DNA of 64,000 nucleotides from Pseudomonas sp. MH9.2 (GCF_034353875.1 NZ_CP133784.1:2756501-2820500); one strand, 5' to 3'. Counted from the first letter of the stretch, positions 47,455 to 58,791 are shown. Notes: a model not told the origin generated them from the sequence alone. A program made the numbers and translations.

Positions 47455-48618
47455 ATGCCACTCGCTTTGCTTGCACTCGCCGTTGCCGCTTTCGGTATCG
47501 GCACCACCGAATTCGTGATCATGGGCTTGCTGCCCGAGGTCGCCAATGATCTGAGCGTCAGCATTCCTGACGCCGGCCTGCTGATCACCGGCTACGCGTT
47601 GGGCGTGGTGTTTGGCGCGCCGATCCTCGCCATTGCTACCGCGAACATGCCGCGCAAAGCCACATTGCTGGGCATGACACTGATGTTCATCCTCGGCAAT
47701 GTCCTCTGCGCGCTGGCGCCGACCTATGCCACGCTGATGGCCGCACGGGTGATTACCGCCCTGTGCCACGGTGCGTTCTTTGGCATTGGCTCCGTGGTGG
47801 CGGCAGGGTTGGTCGCGCCGAACAAACGCGCGCAGGCCATCGCGCTGATGTTCACCGGATTGACCCTGGCGAATGTATTGGGCGTGCCGCTGGGCACGGC
47901 GCTCGGGCAATACGCAGGCTGGCGTTCAACCTTCTGGGCAGTGGCCGTAATTGGTGTGATCGCGGTGATTGCGCAAATGGTCTGGCTGCCCAAGGAGATC
48001 CCTATGGAAAAGGGCAATCTGGTCACCGAATTCCGCGTATTGGGCAAACCCAATGTATTACTGGCGCTGGCGATGAGCGTCCTGGCGTCGACCAGTCTGT
48101 TCAGCGTATTCACCTACATCGCCCCGATTCTGCGCGACGTTACCGGTGTCACCCCGCACGGCGTGACCTTCATGCTGCTGTTGTTCGGCCTGGGCCTGAC
48201 CGGCGGCAGCATGCTCGGAGGCCGACTGGCCGACAGTCGTTTGCTGCCTGCGCTGCTAGGAATGTCGATTGCCGTCGTACTGATCGTGGCCTTGTTCAGC
48301 CAGACCAGCCATTCGGTCATTCCCGCTGCCATTACCCTGCTGCTGTGGGGCGTGGTGGCGTTCGCGTTGTGCCCGATTCTGCAGTTGCTGATCATCGACC
48401 AAGCCAGCGATGCGCCGAATCTGGGTTCAACCCTCAATCAAAGCGCTTTCAACCTCGGCAACGCGGCCGGTGCCTGGATCGGCGGCCTGGTGGTTGCCAG
48501 CGGCGCCGACCTTGCCGACCTGCCGTGGACGGGCGCAGCCGTCGGGGTATTGACCGTACTAACTGCGCTGTTCTACCTCTATTTGCAGCGGCGTCAGGCG
48601 CAAATAGTCAACGCCTGA
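47455..48618 (+). CDS. MFS drug-efflux-type transporter (DHA1)
   Basis: A 387-residue transporter with twelve hydrophobic helices and the DHA1 motifs: FGIGTTEFVIMGLLPEVAND, the loop-2 motif in PILAIATANMPRKATLLGM, and RVITALCHGAFFGIGSVVAA with the motif-C-like region. It resembles the AraJ/Bcr/EmrD-like group that exports antibiotics, sugars or arabinose-like compounds. The real substrate is unknown. It is convergent with the acyl-CoA thioesterase and has no regulator gene next to it. Confidence 0.88.
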   Translation: MPLALLALAVAAFGIGTTEFVIMGLLPEVANDLSVSIPDAGLLITGYALGVVFGAPILAIATANMPRKATLLGMTLMFILGNVLCALAPTYATLMAARVITALCHGAFFGIGSVVAAGLVAPNKRAQAIALMFTGLTLANVLGVPLGTALGQYAGWRSTFWAVAVIGVIAVIAQMVWLPKEIPMEKGNLVTEFRVLGKPNVLLALAMSVLASTSLFSVFTYIAPILRDVTGVTPHGVTFMLLLFGLGLTGGSMLGGRLADSRLLPALLGMSIAVVLIVALFSQTSHSVIPAAITLLLWGVVAFALCPILQLLIIDQASDAPNLGSTLNQSAFNLGNAAGAWIGGLVVASGADLADLPWTGAAVGVLTVLTALFYLYLQRRQAQIVNA

Positions 48619-48642
48619 TACTCAGCCGGGTCTACGACATCC

Positions 48643-49044
48643 TCAATGAGTGTCGCTGTCCTTGAACTGGTCCTTCACGTAGGTGATTTCGGTCTTGCCG
48701 TGCGGGGCTGGCAGGCCGTCTTCACCGAGGTTGACGAAGACCAGCTTTTCCACTGTGAGGATGCTTTTGCGCGTGATTTTGTTGCGCACCTGACAGGTCA
48801 GGGTAATCGAGGTCCGACCAAATTCGGTCGCAGTGATGCCCAGCTCAATGATGTCGCCCTGCCGCGAGGCGCTGACGAAGTTGATCTCGGAAATGTACTT
48901 GGTTACCACCCGTTGATTGCCCAGCTGGACGATGGCGTAGATCGCGGCTTCTTCGTCGATCCAGCGCAACAGACTGCCACCAAACAGCGTGCCGTTGGGG
49001 TTGAGGTCTTCGGGTTTAACCCACTTGCGGGTGTGGAAATTCAT
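48643..49044 (-). CDS. YciA-like acyl-CoA thioesterase
   Basis: A 133-residue hotdog-fold thioesterase. The conserved LNPNGTLFGGSLLRWIDEEA with the catalytic Asp is visible, followed by VSASRQGDIIELGI. It hydrolyses acyl-CoAs of broad length, acting in the cytoplasm. The start at 49044 (MNFHTRK) follows a GGAGTGAG site. A start at 49068 is also in frame. It stands alone, convergent with the MFS gene, and its role is general acyl-CoA turnover. Confidence 0.88.
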   Translation of the reverse strand: MNFHTRKWVKPEDLNPNGTLFGGSLLRWIDEEAAIYAIVQLGNQRVVTKYISEINFVSASRQGDIIELGITATEFGRTSITLTCQVRNKITRKSILTVEKLVFVNLGEDGLPAPHGKTEITYVKDQFKDSDTH

Positions 49045-49264
49045 GCTCACTCCTGACCGTATTGCCAATTGATGGCGCTAATAATGGCAGACCCGGCGCG
49101 TTACCTCTATCGGGCATCGGCTTACGTAGCGATTAGTTTTTTGCAGGGTTATGCGATGGAAAGGTCTTGGGCTACGCCTCGAGCACGGCTATAATCGCCG
49201 AGCTTCAAAAACGGTCACCGTCGGCTCGATTGTCTAAACAGCCCATGACCGTTCCCGCCACCTG

Positions 49265-49374
49265 TCCGAGGGGCGCTGCAGCAGGCTTGTCCTGTCAGGC
49301 TCGGATGGGGCGTTGCTTGATCGGCTGACCTTACTGAATCAGTCCGGACGAGCCTTAAACGCACAACGGCGCCC
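49265..49374 (+). ncRNA. S-adenosylhomocysteine (SAH) riboswitch
   Basis: The 5' region of ahcY holds the features of the SAH riboswitch. TCCGAG (49265-49270) pairs with CTCGGA (49300-49305). The following GGGCGC (49271-49276) can pair with GCGCCC (49369-49374). Conserved strings GGGGCGCTGCA, CAGGCTCGGA and CAACGGCGCCC match the family as described for ahcY leaders in beta- and gammaproteobacteria. It lies 28 bases before the ahcY start, whose GGAG ribosome site is at 49392-49395. Binding SAH should turn expression on. Confidence 0.9.
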
Positions 49375-49402
49375 ATTCGCACACTACGAATGGAGACTCT
49401 AA

Positions 49403-50812
<1,410 letters not shown>

Positions 50813-50822
50813 TTGATCAGGT

Positions 50823-50847
50823 AGCCCGCTCCCCATAGGAGCGGGCT
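50823..50847 (+). terminator. Hairpin after ahcY
   Basis: AGCCCGCTCC (50823-50832) pairs perfectly with GGAGCGGGCT (50838-50847) around CCATA. There is no U run. The stem resembles the REP core and may both end and protect the ahcY mRNA. Confidence 0.75.
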
Positions 50848-50943
50848 TGGTCTGGGCCGCATCCGGATGATCGGCCGCGTAGCGGTCGTCGCGATCAGAC
50901 ACGCGAACCGATGTGGTTTCAGCATTTTGAAGGTCGTTCCGAC

Positions 50944-50970
50944 CTTATCGCGGGCTTGCCCGCTCCTACA
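50944..50970 (-). repeat. Single REP element
   Basis: CTTATCGCGGGCTTGCCCGC (50944-50963) followed by TCCTACA is the reverse-orientation REP, with palindrome GCGGGC-TT-GCCCGC. It lies 15 bases before the metF start. Confidence 0.8.
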
Positions 50971-50985
50971 ATGAGATCGGCGTCC

Positions 50986-51831
50986 ATGTCTAACGACCGT
51001 CGCTTCAGCTTCGAATTCTTCCCGACGAAGACCGATGCAGGGCATGAAAAACTGCTCACCACGGCCCGTCACCTGGCCAGCTACAACCCTGATTTTTTCT
51101 CCTGCACCTACGGTGCCGGTGGCTCGACCCGCGACCGCACGATCAGCACCGTGCTGCAGCTGGAAAGCGAAGTCAAAGTCCCTGCGGCCCCGCATTTGTC
51201 CTGCGTGGGCGACAGCAAGGCTGACCTGCGCGCACTGCTAACGCAGTACAAAGACGCCGGGATCAAACGCATCGTCGCCCTGCGCGGTGACCTGCCCTCA
51301 GGCATGGGCATGGCCAGCGGTGAGCTGCGCCACGCCAACGATCTGGTGAGCTTCATTCGTGAAGAGACCGGCAGTCACTTCCATATCGAGGTCGCCGCCT
51401 ACCCGGAGATGCATCCGCAGGCACGCAACTTCGAAGACGATCTGCAAAACTTCGTGCGCAAGGCCAAGGCCGGTGCCGACAGCGCTATCACCCAATACTT
51501 CTTCAACGCCGACAGCTACTTCTACTTCGTCGAGCGTGTGCGGAGGATGGGCGTGAACATTCCTATCGTGCCGGGCATCATGCCGATCACTAACTACAGC
51601 AAGCTCGCGCGCTTCTCTGACGCCTGCGGTGCAGAAATCCCGCGCTGGGTCCGCAAGCAGCTGGAAGCTTACGGCGATGACGTGCAAAGCATCCAGGCGT
51701 TCGGCGAACAGGTCATCACACAAATGTGCGAGCGCCTGTTGCAAGGTGGCGCACCAGGGCTGCATTTCTATACCCTTAACCAGGCAGAACCCAGCCTGGC
51801 GATCTGGAATAACCTCAAGCTTCCACGTTAA
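50986..51831 (+). CDS. metF: Methylenetetrahydrofolate reductase
   Basis: A 281-residue FAD enzyme reducing 5,10-methylene-THF to 5-methyl-THF for methionine synthesis. Motifs are SFEFFPTKTDAGHEKL at the start, CTYGAGGSTRDRT and ALRGDLPSGMG (folate and FAD contacts). The start at MSNDRRFSF is preferred over 50911 and 50971 because the conserved core begins there, though its ribosome site is weak. It follows ahcY and completes the methyl supply of the region. Confidence 0.94.
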   Translation: MSNDRRFSFEFFPTKTDAGHEKLLTTARHLASYNPDFFSCTYGAGGSTRDRTISTVLQLESEVKVPAAPHLSCVGDSKADLRALLTQYKDAGIKRIVALRGDLPSGMGMASGELRHANDLVSFIREETGSHFHIEVAAYPEMHPQARNFEDDLQNFVRKAKAGADSAITQYFFNADSYFYFVERVRRMGVNIPIVPGIMPITNYSKLARFSDACGAEIPRWVRKQLEAYGDDVQSIQAFGEQVITQMCERLLQGGAPGLHFYTLNQAEPSLAIWNNLKLPR

Positions 51832-52066
51832 AAACCAATCTAACGTGATCATCTTGCGCGTGTAACATCCAGCACGTTGAATCAGCCGGATCTCGCCTCA
51901 TCGAGACTCGGCTGACACCTTGGACTACGTGACTACTTCCAGCGATGTTTCGCATGGCTGCTGTTGGCAAGATGATGCAACGCCGACATGAACAGAAGTG
52001 ATCCATTAGCCGCAGAGGTCCGATCCGGCGCTTCTATTTAGGCAACGTCCGTCGTAATCTCAGGCG

Positions 52067-52897
52067 ATGTCTCACATTGTCCGACTCCTGACTGCCCTGG
52101 TCCTCACTTGTCTTAGCTTCACTGCTTTAGGCGAAAAACTGCGCATCGTCACCGAACCCTGGGCACCTTACGTGTACATGGAGGATGGTCAGGCACGCGG
52201 GCTGGACTACGAAACAACGTCGATCATCTTCCAGCGCCTGGGCATCGAAGTGGAGTGGCATTTTCTGCCCTGGAAGCGTTGCCTGGCGATGCTTGAACAG
52301 GGCCAGGCCGACGGCGCACTGGATATTTTCCAGAACGCCGAGCGCACTGATTCATTGCTGTACCCCAGCGAACCTCTGTCCGATGTCGAGTTCGTGCTGT
52401 TCTACGCCAACGCCCGTCCCCACCCGTTTCAAAGCCTGGAAGACCTGCGCGGCCTGACCGTAGGGGTTTCGCCGGGCTATCTTTACAGCCCGGAATTTAG
52501 GGATTCACCGCTGTTCACCCGTGAAGAAGCGCCCACCCATGAAGCCAATTTCGGCAAGCTTCTGCGCGGGCGGATCGATCTGGTGATTACCGACCGCCGT
52601 GTCGGCCAGTATCTGCTTGATGAATTGAAGGTTCGCGAGCAAATCAGCCAGTTGCCAACCGTCATCAGCCGTGAGCCGCAATACCTTGCTCTGCGCAAAA
52701 ATGTGGGCATGGACCTGCTGGTGCAGCGCTTTGGTGCCGAGCTCAAACGCTTCAAACGCGAACCGGCGTACGCCGAGTTGAGTGCCCGCTATGCTGGCGA
52801 GGCGACGCCAACGGCTACCACGTTGCTCACCACGCCACTGCAGCCGGCGTCTGCGCCTGAAAAAACCGTTGAGCAGCAGGAAAGCAGCGCGTTGTGA
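52067..52897 (+). CDS. Periplasmic substrate-binding protein (ABC/amino-acid type)
   Basis: A 276-residue binding protein with a signal peptide (MSHIVRLLTALVLTCLSFTALG). The type II periplasmic fold shows LRIVTEPWAPYVYMEDGQAR, GLDYETTSIIFQRLGIEVEW and TVGVSPGYLYSPEF. No transporter genes follow, so it may be an orphan binding protein or a signal sensor component. It has a Pro/Thr/Ala-rich C-terminal tail (ATPTATTLLTTPLQPASAPE). The ligand is unknown. Confidence 0.82.
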   Translation: MSHIVRLLTALVLTCLSFTALGEKLRIVTEPWAPYVYMEDGQARGLDYETTSIIFQRLGIEVEWHFLPWKRCLAMLEQGQADGALDIFQNAERTDSLLYPSEPLSDVEFVLFYANARPHPFQSLEDLRGLTVGVSPGYLYSPEFRDSPLFTREEAPTHEANFGKLLRGRIDLVITDRRVGQYLLDELKVREQISQLPTVISREPQYLALRKNVGMDLLVQRFGAELKRFKREPAYAELSARYAGEATPTATTLLTTPLQPASAPEKTVEQQESSAL

Positions 52898-52904
52898 TTG
52901 CTCT

Positions 52905-52913
52905 GTTATACTC
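52905..52913 (+). promoter_or_regulatory. Possible extended -10 promoter for rhlE
   Basis: TGTTATACT (52905-52913) matches the extended -10 form (TGnTATAAT-like). It lies about 208 bases before the rhlE start, leaving a long leader (about 52920-53120) with no gene. A good -35 at the expected distance is not seen. Confidence is low. Confidence 0.35.
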
Positions 52914-53120
52914 CGGCATTCCCGCCAGGCTTACGCCCGGACGCTCGGCCTTGCATAAGGCATCTCGATCACGTCAGTCGCGACTTTTCTTTCCCGCGCC
53001 GATATGCCGAGACGCACGTCAAGACCCAGCAGGACCGGACGGGATTGCGTCCTCTAAACGCCATTCACGCCAGGCAAGACCTTCTCAATGGGCCCAGCCC
53101 TAACTAAAACAGGATTACTC

Positions 53121-55007
53121 ATGTCCTTTGCTTCCCTCGGTCTCTCCGAGGCTTTAGTCCGCGCCATCGAGGCAGCGGGCTATACCGAGCCTACTCCGGT
53201 GCAACAGCGGGCCATTCCCGCCGTGTTGCAAGGTCGCGACCTTATGGTTGCGGCGCAGACAGGTACTGGTAAAACCGGCGGCTTCGCCCTTCCGATTCTG
53301 GAACGGTTGTTCCCCAACGGTCATCCGGACAAATCCCAGCGTCACGGCCCGCGCCAACCGCGCGTTTTGGTCCTGACCCCAACCCGCGAGCTCGCGGCGC
53401 AAGTACACGATAGCTTCAAGGTGTATGCCCGGGATCTGAAGTTCGTCAGCGCCGTTATTTTTGGCGGTGTCGGCACGAACCCGCAAGTCCAGGCCATGGC
53501 TAGAGGCGTTGACGTGTTGGTGGCCTGCCCAGGCCGTCTACTCGATCTGGCCGGTCAGGGCAGCGTCGATTTGTCCCGCGTTGAAATTCTGGTGCTCGAT
53601 GAAGCCGACCGGATGCTCGACATGGGCTTCGTGCATGATGTGAAGAAAGTCTTGGCTCGCCTGCCTGCCAAGCGCCAGAACCTGCTGTTCTCGGCGACCT
53701 TCTCCAACGACATCACGGCCTTGGCCGGCAAGCTGCTGCACAACCCGGAACGCATCGAAGTCACGCCGCCGAACACCACGGTCGAGCGTATCGAACAGCG
53801 CGTATTCCGTCTGTCTTCGAGCCATAAACGCTCGTTGCTGGCGCATTTGATTACCGCAGGTGCCTGGGAACAGGTGCTGGTTTTCACCCGGACCAAGCAC
53901 GGTGCAAACCGTCTGGCTGAGTACCTGGACAAGCACGGCCTCACGGCGGTGGCGATCCACGGTAACAAGAGCCAGAACGCCCGAACCAAAGCACTGGCTG
54001 ACTTCAAGGCTGGCCAGGTGCGGATCATGGTCGCCACCGATATCGCCGCGCGCGGTCTCGATATCGACCAGCTGCCCCACGTCGTCAACTTCGAACTGCC
54101 GAACGTCGACGAAGACTACGTGCACCGTATCGGCCGTACAGGCCGTGCGGGCCGTAGCGGCGAAGCGATTTCGCTGGTCGCGCCGGACGAAGAGAAGCTG
54201 CTCAAAAGCATTGAGCGCATGACCAAACAGAAAATCGCCGATGGCGACCTGATGGGCTTCGATATCACAACGGTTGAAGCAGAGAAGCCAGAAGTACGTG
54301 AGCGTCCGGATGTGCGTAACCCACGCGCACCCCGTGGCCCTCGCGGCGATGGCCCGACCGGCAGTGGCGGTGGTGGCGGCCGTAAGGATAAAGGCAAGGA
54401 CAAGGGTCAGGAAAAGCCGGCAGCCGCCGCACGTCCTGAGCGTCCAGCCCAGAAGCCGCGCGAGGGCACACCTGCCCGCGAGCAGCGTCAGGCAACCCCG
54501 CGTGCCGACCGTGCCCCGGACGAGTTCCTGGACGACGAAGTGGATAACTTCGGCAACCGCGCTGACTACGTGAGCCCGTACCCGAATAAAGGCCAGAGTC
54601 GTGGTCGTCGTCCGGGCGCTCCGGCACCTGCGGCTACCGCAGGCGGTGCAGCACCTGCTGCTCGCGCGCCAAGCTCGGGTCGCCCAAGCGGTCCTCGCAC
54701 CGGCGCTGGCTCGACCACGGGTACACCGCCTGCCGCCCGTTCTGGTCCACGTAACGGCGCGCCACGCGATGGCCAGGCCCGTCGTGACGACGCGCCACGC
54801 AATCGTCGCCCTGCCGCCGCTCGCGATGATCAGCCCGCACGTCAGGAACCTGTGGTCAAAGGTCCTCGCGAAGGTGCACCGCAGCCGAAGATCGTGCACA
54901 AAGAGTCAAAAAGCGATCGCTTCCCGTCGGCTGATCAACTCGACCAACTGCCAAGCCGTCCACGTGGCGAGAAACCCGCATTGCTGACCCGCAACCGCGA
55001 AGGTTAA
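53121..55007 (+). CDS. rhlE: DEAD-box RNA helicase RhlE-like
   Basis: A 628-residue RNA helicase. Core motifs are visible in order: Q motif with [20 protein letters not shown]-loop [18 protein letters not shown] box [33 protein letters not shown] and [11 protein letters not shown]. After about residue 400 the protein becomes a long basic, Gly/Arg/Pro/Ala-rich disordered tail (about 220 residues), typical of RhlE in Pseudomonas, that can bind RNA. It probably helps RNA unwinding at low temperature or ribosome assembly. The start at 53121 has an AGGA site. Two strong terminators follow. Confidence 0.95.
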   Translation: MSFASLGLSEALVRAIEAAGYTEPTPVQQRAIPAVLQGRDLMVAAQTGTGKTGGFALPILERLFPNGHPDKSQRHGPRQPRVLVLTPTRELAAQVHDSFKVYARDLKFVSAVIFGGVGTNPQVQAMARGVDVLVACPGRLLDLAGQGSVDLSRVEILVLDEADRMLDMGFVHDVKKVLARLPAKRQNLLFSATFSNDITALAGKLLHNPERIEVTPPNTTVERIEQRVFRLSSSHKRSLLAHLITAGAWEQVLVFTRTKHGANRLAEYLDKHGLTAVAIHGNKSQNARTKALADFKAGQVRIMVATDIAARGLDIDQLPHVVNFELPNVDEDYVHRIGRTGRAGRSGEAISLVAPDEEKLLKSIERMTKQKIADGDLMGFDITTVEAEKPEVRERPDVRNPRAPRGPRGDGPTGSGGGGGRKDKGKDKGQEKPAAAARPERPAQKPREGTPAREQRQATPRADRAPDEFLDDEVDNFGNRADYVSPYPNKGQSRGRRPGAPAPAATAGGAAPAARAPSSGRPSGPRTGAGSTTGTPPAARSGPRNGAPRDGQARRDDAPRNRRPAAARDDQPARQEPVVKGPREGAPQPKIVHKESKSDRFPSADQLDQLPSRPRGEKPALLTRNREG

Positions 55008-55024
55008 AGCCAGACACGCTGCAT

Positions 55025-55055
55025 AAAAAAACGCCCCGACCGGGGCGTTTTTTTT
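55025..55055 (+). terminator. Terminator 1 after rhlE
   Basis: ACGCCCC and GGGGCGT form a GC-rich stem around GACC, extended on both sides by A and T runs (eight T from 55048). It is 17 bases after the rhlE stop. Confidence 0.95.
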
Positions 55056-55080
55056 GGTCTGGATATCATGCGACTCCAGA

Positions 55081-55116
55081 CATAAAAACGCCGACCCAAA
55101 GGTCGGCGTTTTTATG
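55081..55116. terminator. Terminator 2, bidirectional, 16-bp perfect arms
   Basis: CATAAAAACGCCGACC (55081-55096) and its exact complement (55101-55116) flank CAAA. The A/T ends make it work from both sides, so it also ends the minus-strand yceI transcript. Confidence 0.92.
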
Positions 55117-55129
55117 TTGCGAGCAAACC

Positions 55130-55711
55130 TTACTTGGCTTGAACGCCTTCAAACGAGAAGATCAGCTCAAGTTCCTGGGTTTTAGGGCCCAGATCTTTCT
55201 GAATCGCGAAGTCCTTCAGCTTGATAGTGGTGGTGCCTTCAAAGGCTGCACGGTAGCCGCCCCATGGATCTTTGCCTTCGCCCAGGAAATGCGCAGCGAT
55301 CACGACTGGCTTGGTCACGCCGTGCAGTGTCAGGTTACCGGTCACGTCAGCCGTGTCGGTGCCAGTCGACTTGACCGAAGTCGATACGAATTTGGCTTCC
55401 GGGAATTTTGCTACGTCCAGGAAATCAGGGGTGCGGATGTGCTTGTCACGTTCAGCATGGTTAGTGTCGACGCTGGCAGTTTTCAGCGTGACATTAATCT
55501 TGCTGGCTTCCGGGTTCTTCGCGTCGAAGCTGAAGGTGCCGTCCCAGTCCTTGAACGTGCCGTAGATGTAGCTGAAGCCCAAATGGCTGATCTTGAAGTT
55601 AACGAAGGCGTGCTGGCCTTCCTTATCGACTTTGTAATCAGCGGCCATCACTTGCCCGGCGGACAACAGAGCAGTACCCAGAGCCAGAGCGGCGAGCGTC
55701 TTCTTCAACAT
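55130..55711 (-). CDS. YceI-family periplasmic lipid-binding-type protein
   Basis: A 193-residue secreted protein of the YceI family (lipocalin-like beta-barrel that binds polyisoprenoids in homologues). A signal peptide is present at residues 1-23 (ending VMA). Family segments [33 protein letters not shown] and [16 protein letters not shown] are clear. The start at 55711 ([10 protein letters not shown]) is chosen because a signal peptide begins there. It is 26 bases after the cytochrome b561 gene, the usual yceJ-yceI pair. Confidence 0.92.
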   Translation of the reverse strand: MLKKTLAALALGTALLSAGQVMAADYKVDKEGQHAFVNFKISHLGFSYIYGTFKDWDGTFSFDAKNPEASKINVTLKTASVDTNHAERDKHIRTPDFLDVAKFPEAKFVSTSVKSTGTDTADVTGNLTLHGVTKPVVIAAHFLGEGKDPWGGYRAAFEGTTTIKLKDFAIQKDLGPKTQELELIFSFEGVQAK

Positions 55712-55737
55712 GCGTTTATTTCCGTTTAGGTTGAACA

Positions 55738-56286
55738 TTAGTCGCGACCCAACATGCGCGTAAGGGTCGCATCGCGATCAATAAAGTGGTGTTTCAATGC
55801 GGCCAGGGCGTGAAATCCAGCGAAAATCACCAGTGCCCAGGCCAGGTACTCATGAACAGCGCCCGCGACGTCTGCCTGATCGGGGATGCTGGAAATCAAC
55901 GCCGGCACCTCGAACAGATCAAACACCGGAATCCCCACACCGTCGGCGGTGGAAATGAGGTAACCGGCAAACATCACGGCAAACAAACCGACATAAAGAA
56001 ACAGATGTCCGAACTTAGCCCCCCATTGGACGAGCCGACTCTGAGCGGACAGTGCAGGAGGTGGCAGGCTGATGAAGCGCCAGACCACCCTGACCACCAT
56101 CACAGCGAACAAGGTAAGACCGATGCTCTTGTGCAGGTCAGGAGCCGCTTTGCGCCAGGTATCGTAGTAGTCGAGGTCGACCATCCACAGACCCAGTGCG
56201 AACAAACCAAAGACAACAAGCGCCACACCCCAGTGCAGCAAGATGCTGACCAGACCGTAACGAGAGGAGGAGTTGCGTAGCTGCAT
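55738..56286 (-). CDS. Cytochrome b561
   Basis: A 182-residue inner-membrane dihaem cytochrome b561 with four helices. Likely haem-ligand histidines are in [51 protein letters not shown] and nearby. It transfers electrons, possibly to or from ubiquinone or superoxide. The start at 56286 follows AAGGT by 7 bases. The 298-base upstream gap (56287-56584) shared with bioA is AT-rich at 56310-56390 and should hold promoters. Confidence 0.9.
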   Translation of the reverse strand: MQLRNSSSRYGLVSILLHWGVALVVFGLFALGLWMVDLDYYDTWRKAAPDLHKSIGLTLFAVMVVRVVWRFISLPPPALSAQSRLVQWGAKFGHLFLYVGLFAVMFAGYLISTADGVGIPVFDLFEVPALISSIPDQADVAGAVHEYLAWALVIFAGFHALAALKHHFIDRDATLTRMLGRD

Positions 56287-56584
56287 CACAGTTACCTTCA
56301 AAAGTGGGTCTCAGACTAACTTTTTATCTATCGAATGAAAGCGCAAAATTTCGCTTTGAAATATCGAAAAATACGATCATAGGCTGACTCCTTTCAGCCG
56401 GATGCCAGCATCCCGTTAATGCCCGACCGACAATACTGCACCGTGACAATCGGACATTCGATCCCGATGAGTGGCACCACATTGTCATTCTGCGTCACAA
56501 GAGGTTGTTCCGCAGCCACGCATTGCATAGGCTTGCGCGATTGTTTGCCCTCGCGCCATGCGAGTTGCCACCCGGAGATTGCCA

Positions 56585-57991
56585 ATGGGCCTGAATAACC
56601 AGTGGATGCAACGCGACCTTGCGGTGCTGTGGCATCCGTGCACCCAGATGAAAGACCACGAAAGCCTGCCGCTGATCCCGATCAAGAGCGGCAAAGGCGT
56701 CTGGCTAGAAGATTTTGAAGGCAAGCGTTACCTGGATGCCGTGAGCTCCTGGTGGGTCAACGTGTTCGGTCACTCGAACCCGCGCATCAATCAACGGATC
56801 AAAGATCAGGTCGACCAGCTGGAGCACGTGATTCTTGCCGGTTTCAGCCACCAACCGGTGATCGAACTGTCCGAGCGTCTGATCAAGATGACGCCCGAGG
56901 GCCTGACCCGCTGCTTCTACGCAGATAATGGTTCGTCCTGCATCGAAGTCGCGCTAAAAATGAGCTTTCACTACTGGCTCAACCGCGGCCAGCCGAATAA
57001 AAAGCGCTTCGTCACTCTGACCAACAGCTACCACGGCGAAACCATGGCGGCGATGTCGGTGGGCGACGTGCCGCTGTTTACCGAGACGTACAAAGCGCTG
57101 CTGCTCGACACCATCAAGGTGCCGAGCCCGGACTGCTACCACCGGCCTGAAGGCATGGGCTGGGAAGAACACTCGCGCAACATGTTCGCCGCCATGGAGC
57201 AGACCCTGGCTGAGAACCACGACACTGTCGCGGCGGTGATTGTCGAGCCGTTGATTCAGGGCGCGGGCGGCATGCGCATGTATCACCCGGTGTACCTCAA
57301 GCTGTTGCGCGAGGCCTGTGATCGGTATGGCGTGCATTTGATTCACGACGAAATCGCCGTCGGCTTCGGGCGCACCGGAACGATGTTCGCGTGCGAACAG
57401 GCTGGCATCCGTCCGGACTTCCTCTGCCTGTCCAAAGCCCTGACCGGTGGTTATCTGCCCTTGGCGGCGTGCATCACCACCGATGACGTGTACAACGCGT
57501 TCTACGATGACTACTCGACCCTGCGCGCCTTCCTCCATTCGCACAGCTACACTGGCAATCCGCTGGCGTGTGCGGCGGCACTGGCGACGCTGGACATCTT
57601 CGAGCAAGACAACGTCATCGAGAACAACAAGGCCCTGGCGCAACGCATGGCCAGCGCCACCGCGCATCTGGTCGATCACCCCCATGTCGCCGAAGTCCGT
57701 CAAACCGGCATGGCGCTGGCCATCGAGATGGTGCAGGACAAAGCCACTAAAGCCGCTTACCCCTGGCAAGAACGACGCGGTTTGAAGGTGTTCCAGCATG
57801 CCCTCGAACGGGGTGCCCTGCTGCGGCCGCTCGGCAGCGTGGTGTATTTCCTGCCGCCATATGTCATCACCCCGGAAGAAATCGACTTTCTTGCCGAAGT
57901 GGCCACCGAAGGCATCGACATCGCGACCCGCACCAGCATCAGCGTTGCGGTGCATGAAAACTTTCATCCAGACTTTCGAGATCCAGGCTGA
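56585..57991 (+). CDS. bioA: Adenosylmethionine-8-amino-7-oxononanoate aminotransferase
   Basis: A 468-residue PLP aminotransferase making 7,8-diaminononanoate in biotin synthesis, using SAM as amino donor. The class III motif IHDEIAVGFGRTGTMFACEQ and the PLP lysine in LCLSKALTGGYLPL are present. BioA-specific segments VLWHPCTQMKDHESLPLIPI and YADNGSSCIEVAL favour bioA over other class III enzymes. The start at 56585 has GGAG 7 bases upstream. No other bio gene is nearby, the usual split in Pseudomonas. A link to the SAM block may be coincidental. Confidence 0.92.
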   Translation: MGLNNQWMQRDLAVLWHPCTQMKDHESLPLIPIKSGKGVWLEDFEGKRYLDAVSSWWVNVFGHSNPRINQRIKDQVDQLEHVILAGFSHQPVIELSERLIKMTPEGLTRCFYADNGSSCIEVALKMSFHYWLNRGQPNKKRFVTLTNSYHGETMAAMSVGDVPLFTETYKALLLDTIKVPSPDCYHRPEGMGWEEHSRNMFAAMEQTLAENHDTVAAVIVEPLIQGAGGMRMYHPVYLKLLREACDRYGVHLIHDEIAVGFGRTGTMFACEQAGIRPDFLCLSKALTGGYLPLAACITTDDVYNAFYDDYSTLRAFLHSHSYTGNPLACAAALATLDIFEQDNVIENNKALAQRMASATAHLVDHPHVAEVRQTGMALAIEMVQDKATKAAYPWQERRGLKVFQHALERGALLRPLGSVVYFLPPYVITPEEIDFLAEVATEGIDIATRTSISVAVHENFHPDFRDPG

Positions 57992-57996
57992 TCCCT

Positions 57997-58025
57997 TGTG
58001 GAAGCGCACTTGCCCGCTCCTACAA
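57997..58025 (-). repeat. REP-like element
   Basis: TGTGGAAGCGCACTTGCCCG (57997-58016) then CTCCTACAA forms an imperfect REP palindrome. It fills most of the bioA-rsmE gap. Confidence 0.65.
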
Positions 58026-58052
58026 GGACCTAAACACTTTCAGAGAACGAAC

Positions 58053-58772
58053 ATGAGACTGTCCCGCTTTTTTATCGATGCGCCCTTGAGCCTCGGCGAG
58101 CACGAGCTGCCAGAAGCCCAGGCGCACTACATCGGTCGCGTATTACGCATGGCCGAAGGTGACGCGCTGCAAGTATTCGACGGCTCGGGCAGCGAGTTTC
58201 GCGGCACATTGCTCGAAGTGGGCAAGAAGCGCGTGCGGGTGCAGCTGAATGAACAGTTTGCCGGGCAAATCGAATCGCCGTTGCGGATTCATTTGGGGCA
58301 GGGGCTGTCACGCGGCGAGCGTATGGACTGGGCGATTCAGAAGGCGACCGAACTGGGCGTCAGCGAAATCACGCCCATCGTCAGTGAGCGTTGTGAAGTT
58401 CGCCTCAAAGATGAGCGTGCAGAAAAGCGCCAGGCCCACTGGCAACAGATTGCGATCAGCGCGTGCGAGCAATGCGGGCGCTCTGTGGTGCCGGTGATTC
58501 ATGCGCCCATGGTGCTGGCTGACTGGATCAAGAAGACCGAAGCCGACCTGAAGCTGGTATTGCACCCGGTCGCAGAACCGCTGACCAGCCACAACAAACC
58601 CGGCACCCTGGCCTTTTTGATCGGCCCGGAAGGCGGGCTTAATGATGCCGAAGTCGATCAGGCCCAGGATGCGGGCTTCCACGCCGCCCGCCTCGGCCCG
58701 CGCGTACTGCGCACAGAAACCGCACCCGTGGTCGCATTGAGCGTGGCGCAGCAATTGTGGGGTGATTTCTAA
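58053..58772 (+). CDS. rsmE: 16S rRNA m3U1498 methyltransferase
   Basis: A 239-residue SPOUT-type RNA methyltransferase that methylates uridine 1498 of 16S rRNA. It shows an N-terminal PUA-like start (MRLSRFFIDAPLSLGEHELP), LGQGLSRGERMDWAIQKATE, and the C-terminal knot motif FLIGPEGGLNDAEVD with LGPRVLRTETAPVVA. Length and motifs are standard. It shares direction with bioA and lies 61 bases after it, so both may be co-transcribed. The start at 58053 has GAGAACG ahead. Confidence 0.95.
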   Translation: MRLSRFFIDAPLSLGEHELPEAQAHYIGRVLRMAEGDALQVFDGSGSEFRGTLLEVGKKRVRVQLNEQFAGQIESPLRIHLGQGLSRGERMDWAIQKATELGVSEITPIVSERCEVRLKDERAEKRQAHWQQIAISACEQCGRSVVPVIHAPMVLADWIKKTEADLKLVLHPVAEPLTSHNKPGTLAFLIGPEGGLNDAEVDQAQDAGFHAARLGPRVLRTETAPVVALSVAQQLWGDF

Positions 58773-58791
58773 ACTGTCGTACCACACCATC

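Noticed and set aside
51824..51847. Inverted repeat CACGTTA/TAACGTG at the metF stop
   Set aside because: Only 7-bp arms with a 10-base loop and no T run; too weak to call a terminator.
53538..54899. A 453-codon open frame opposite rhlE
   Set aside because: The Arg/Thr/Ala-rich translation comes from the repetitive basic tail of RhlE read on the other strand.
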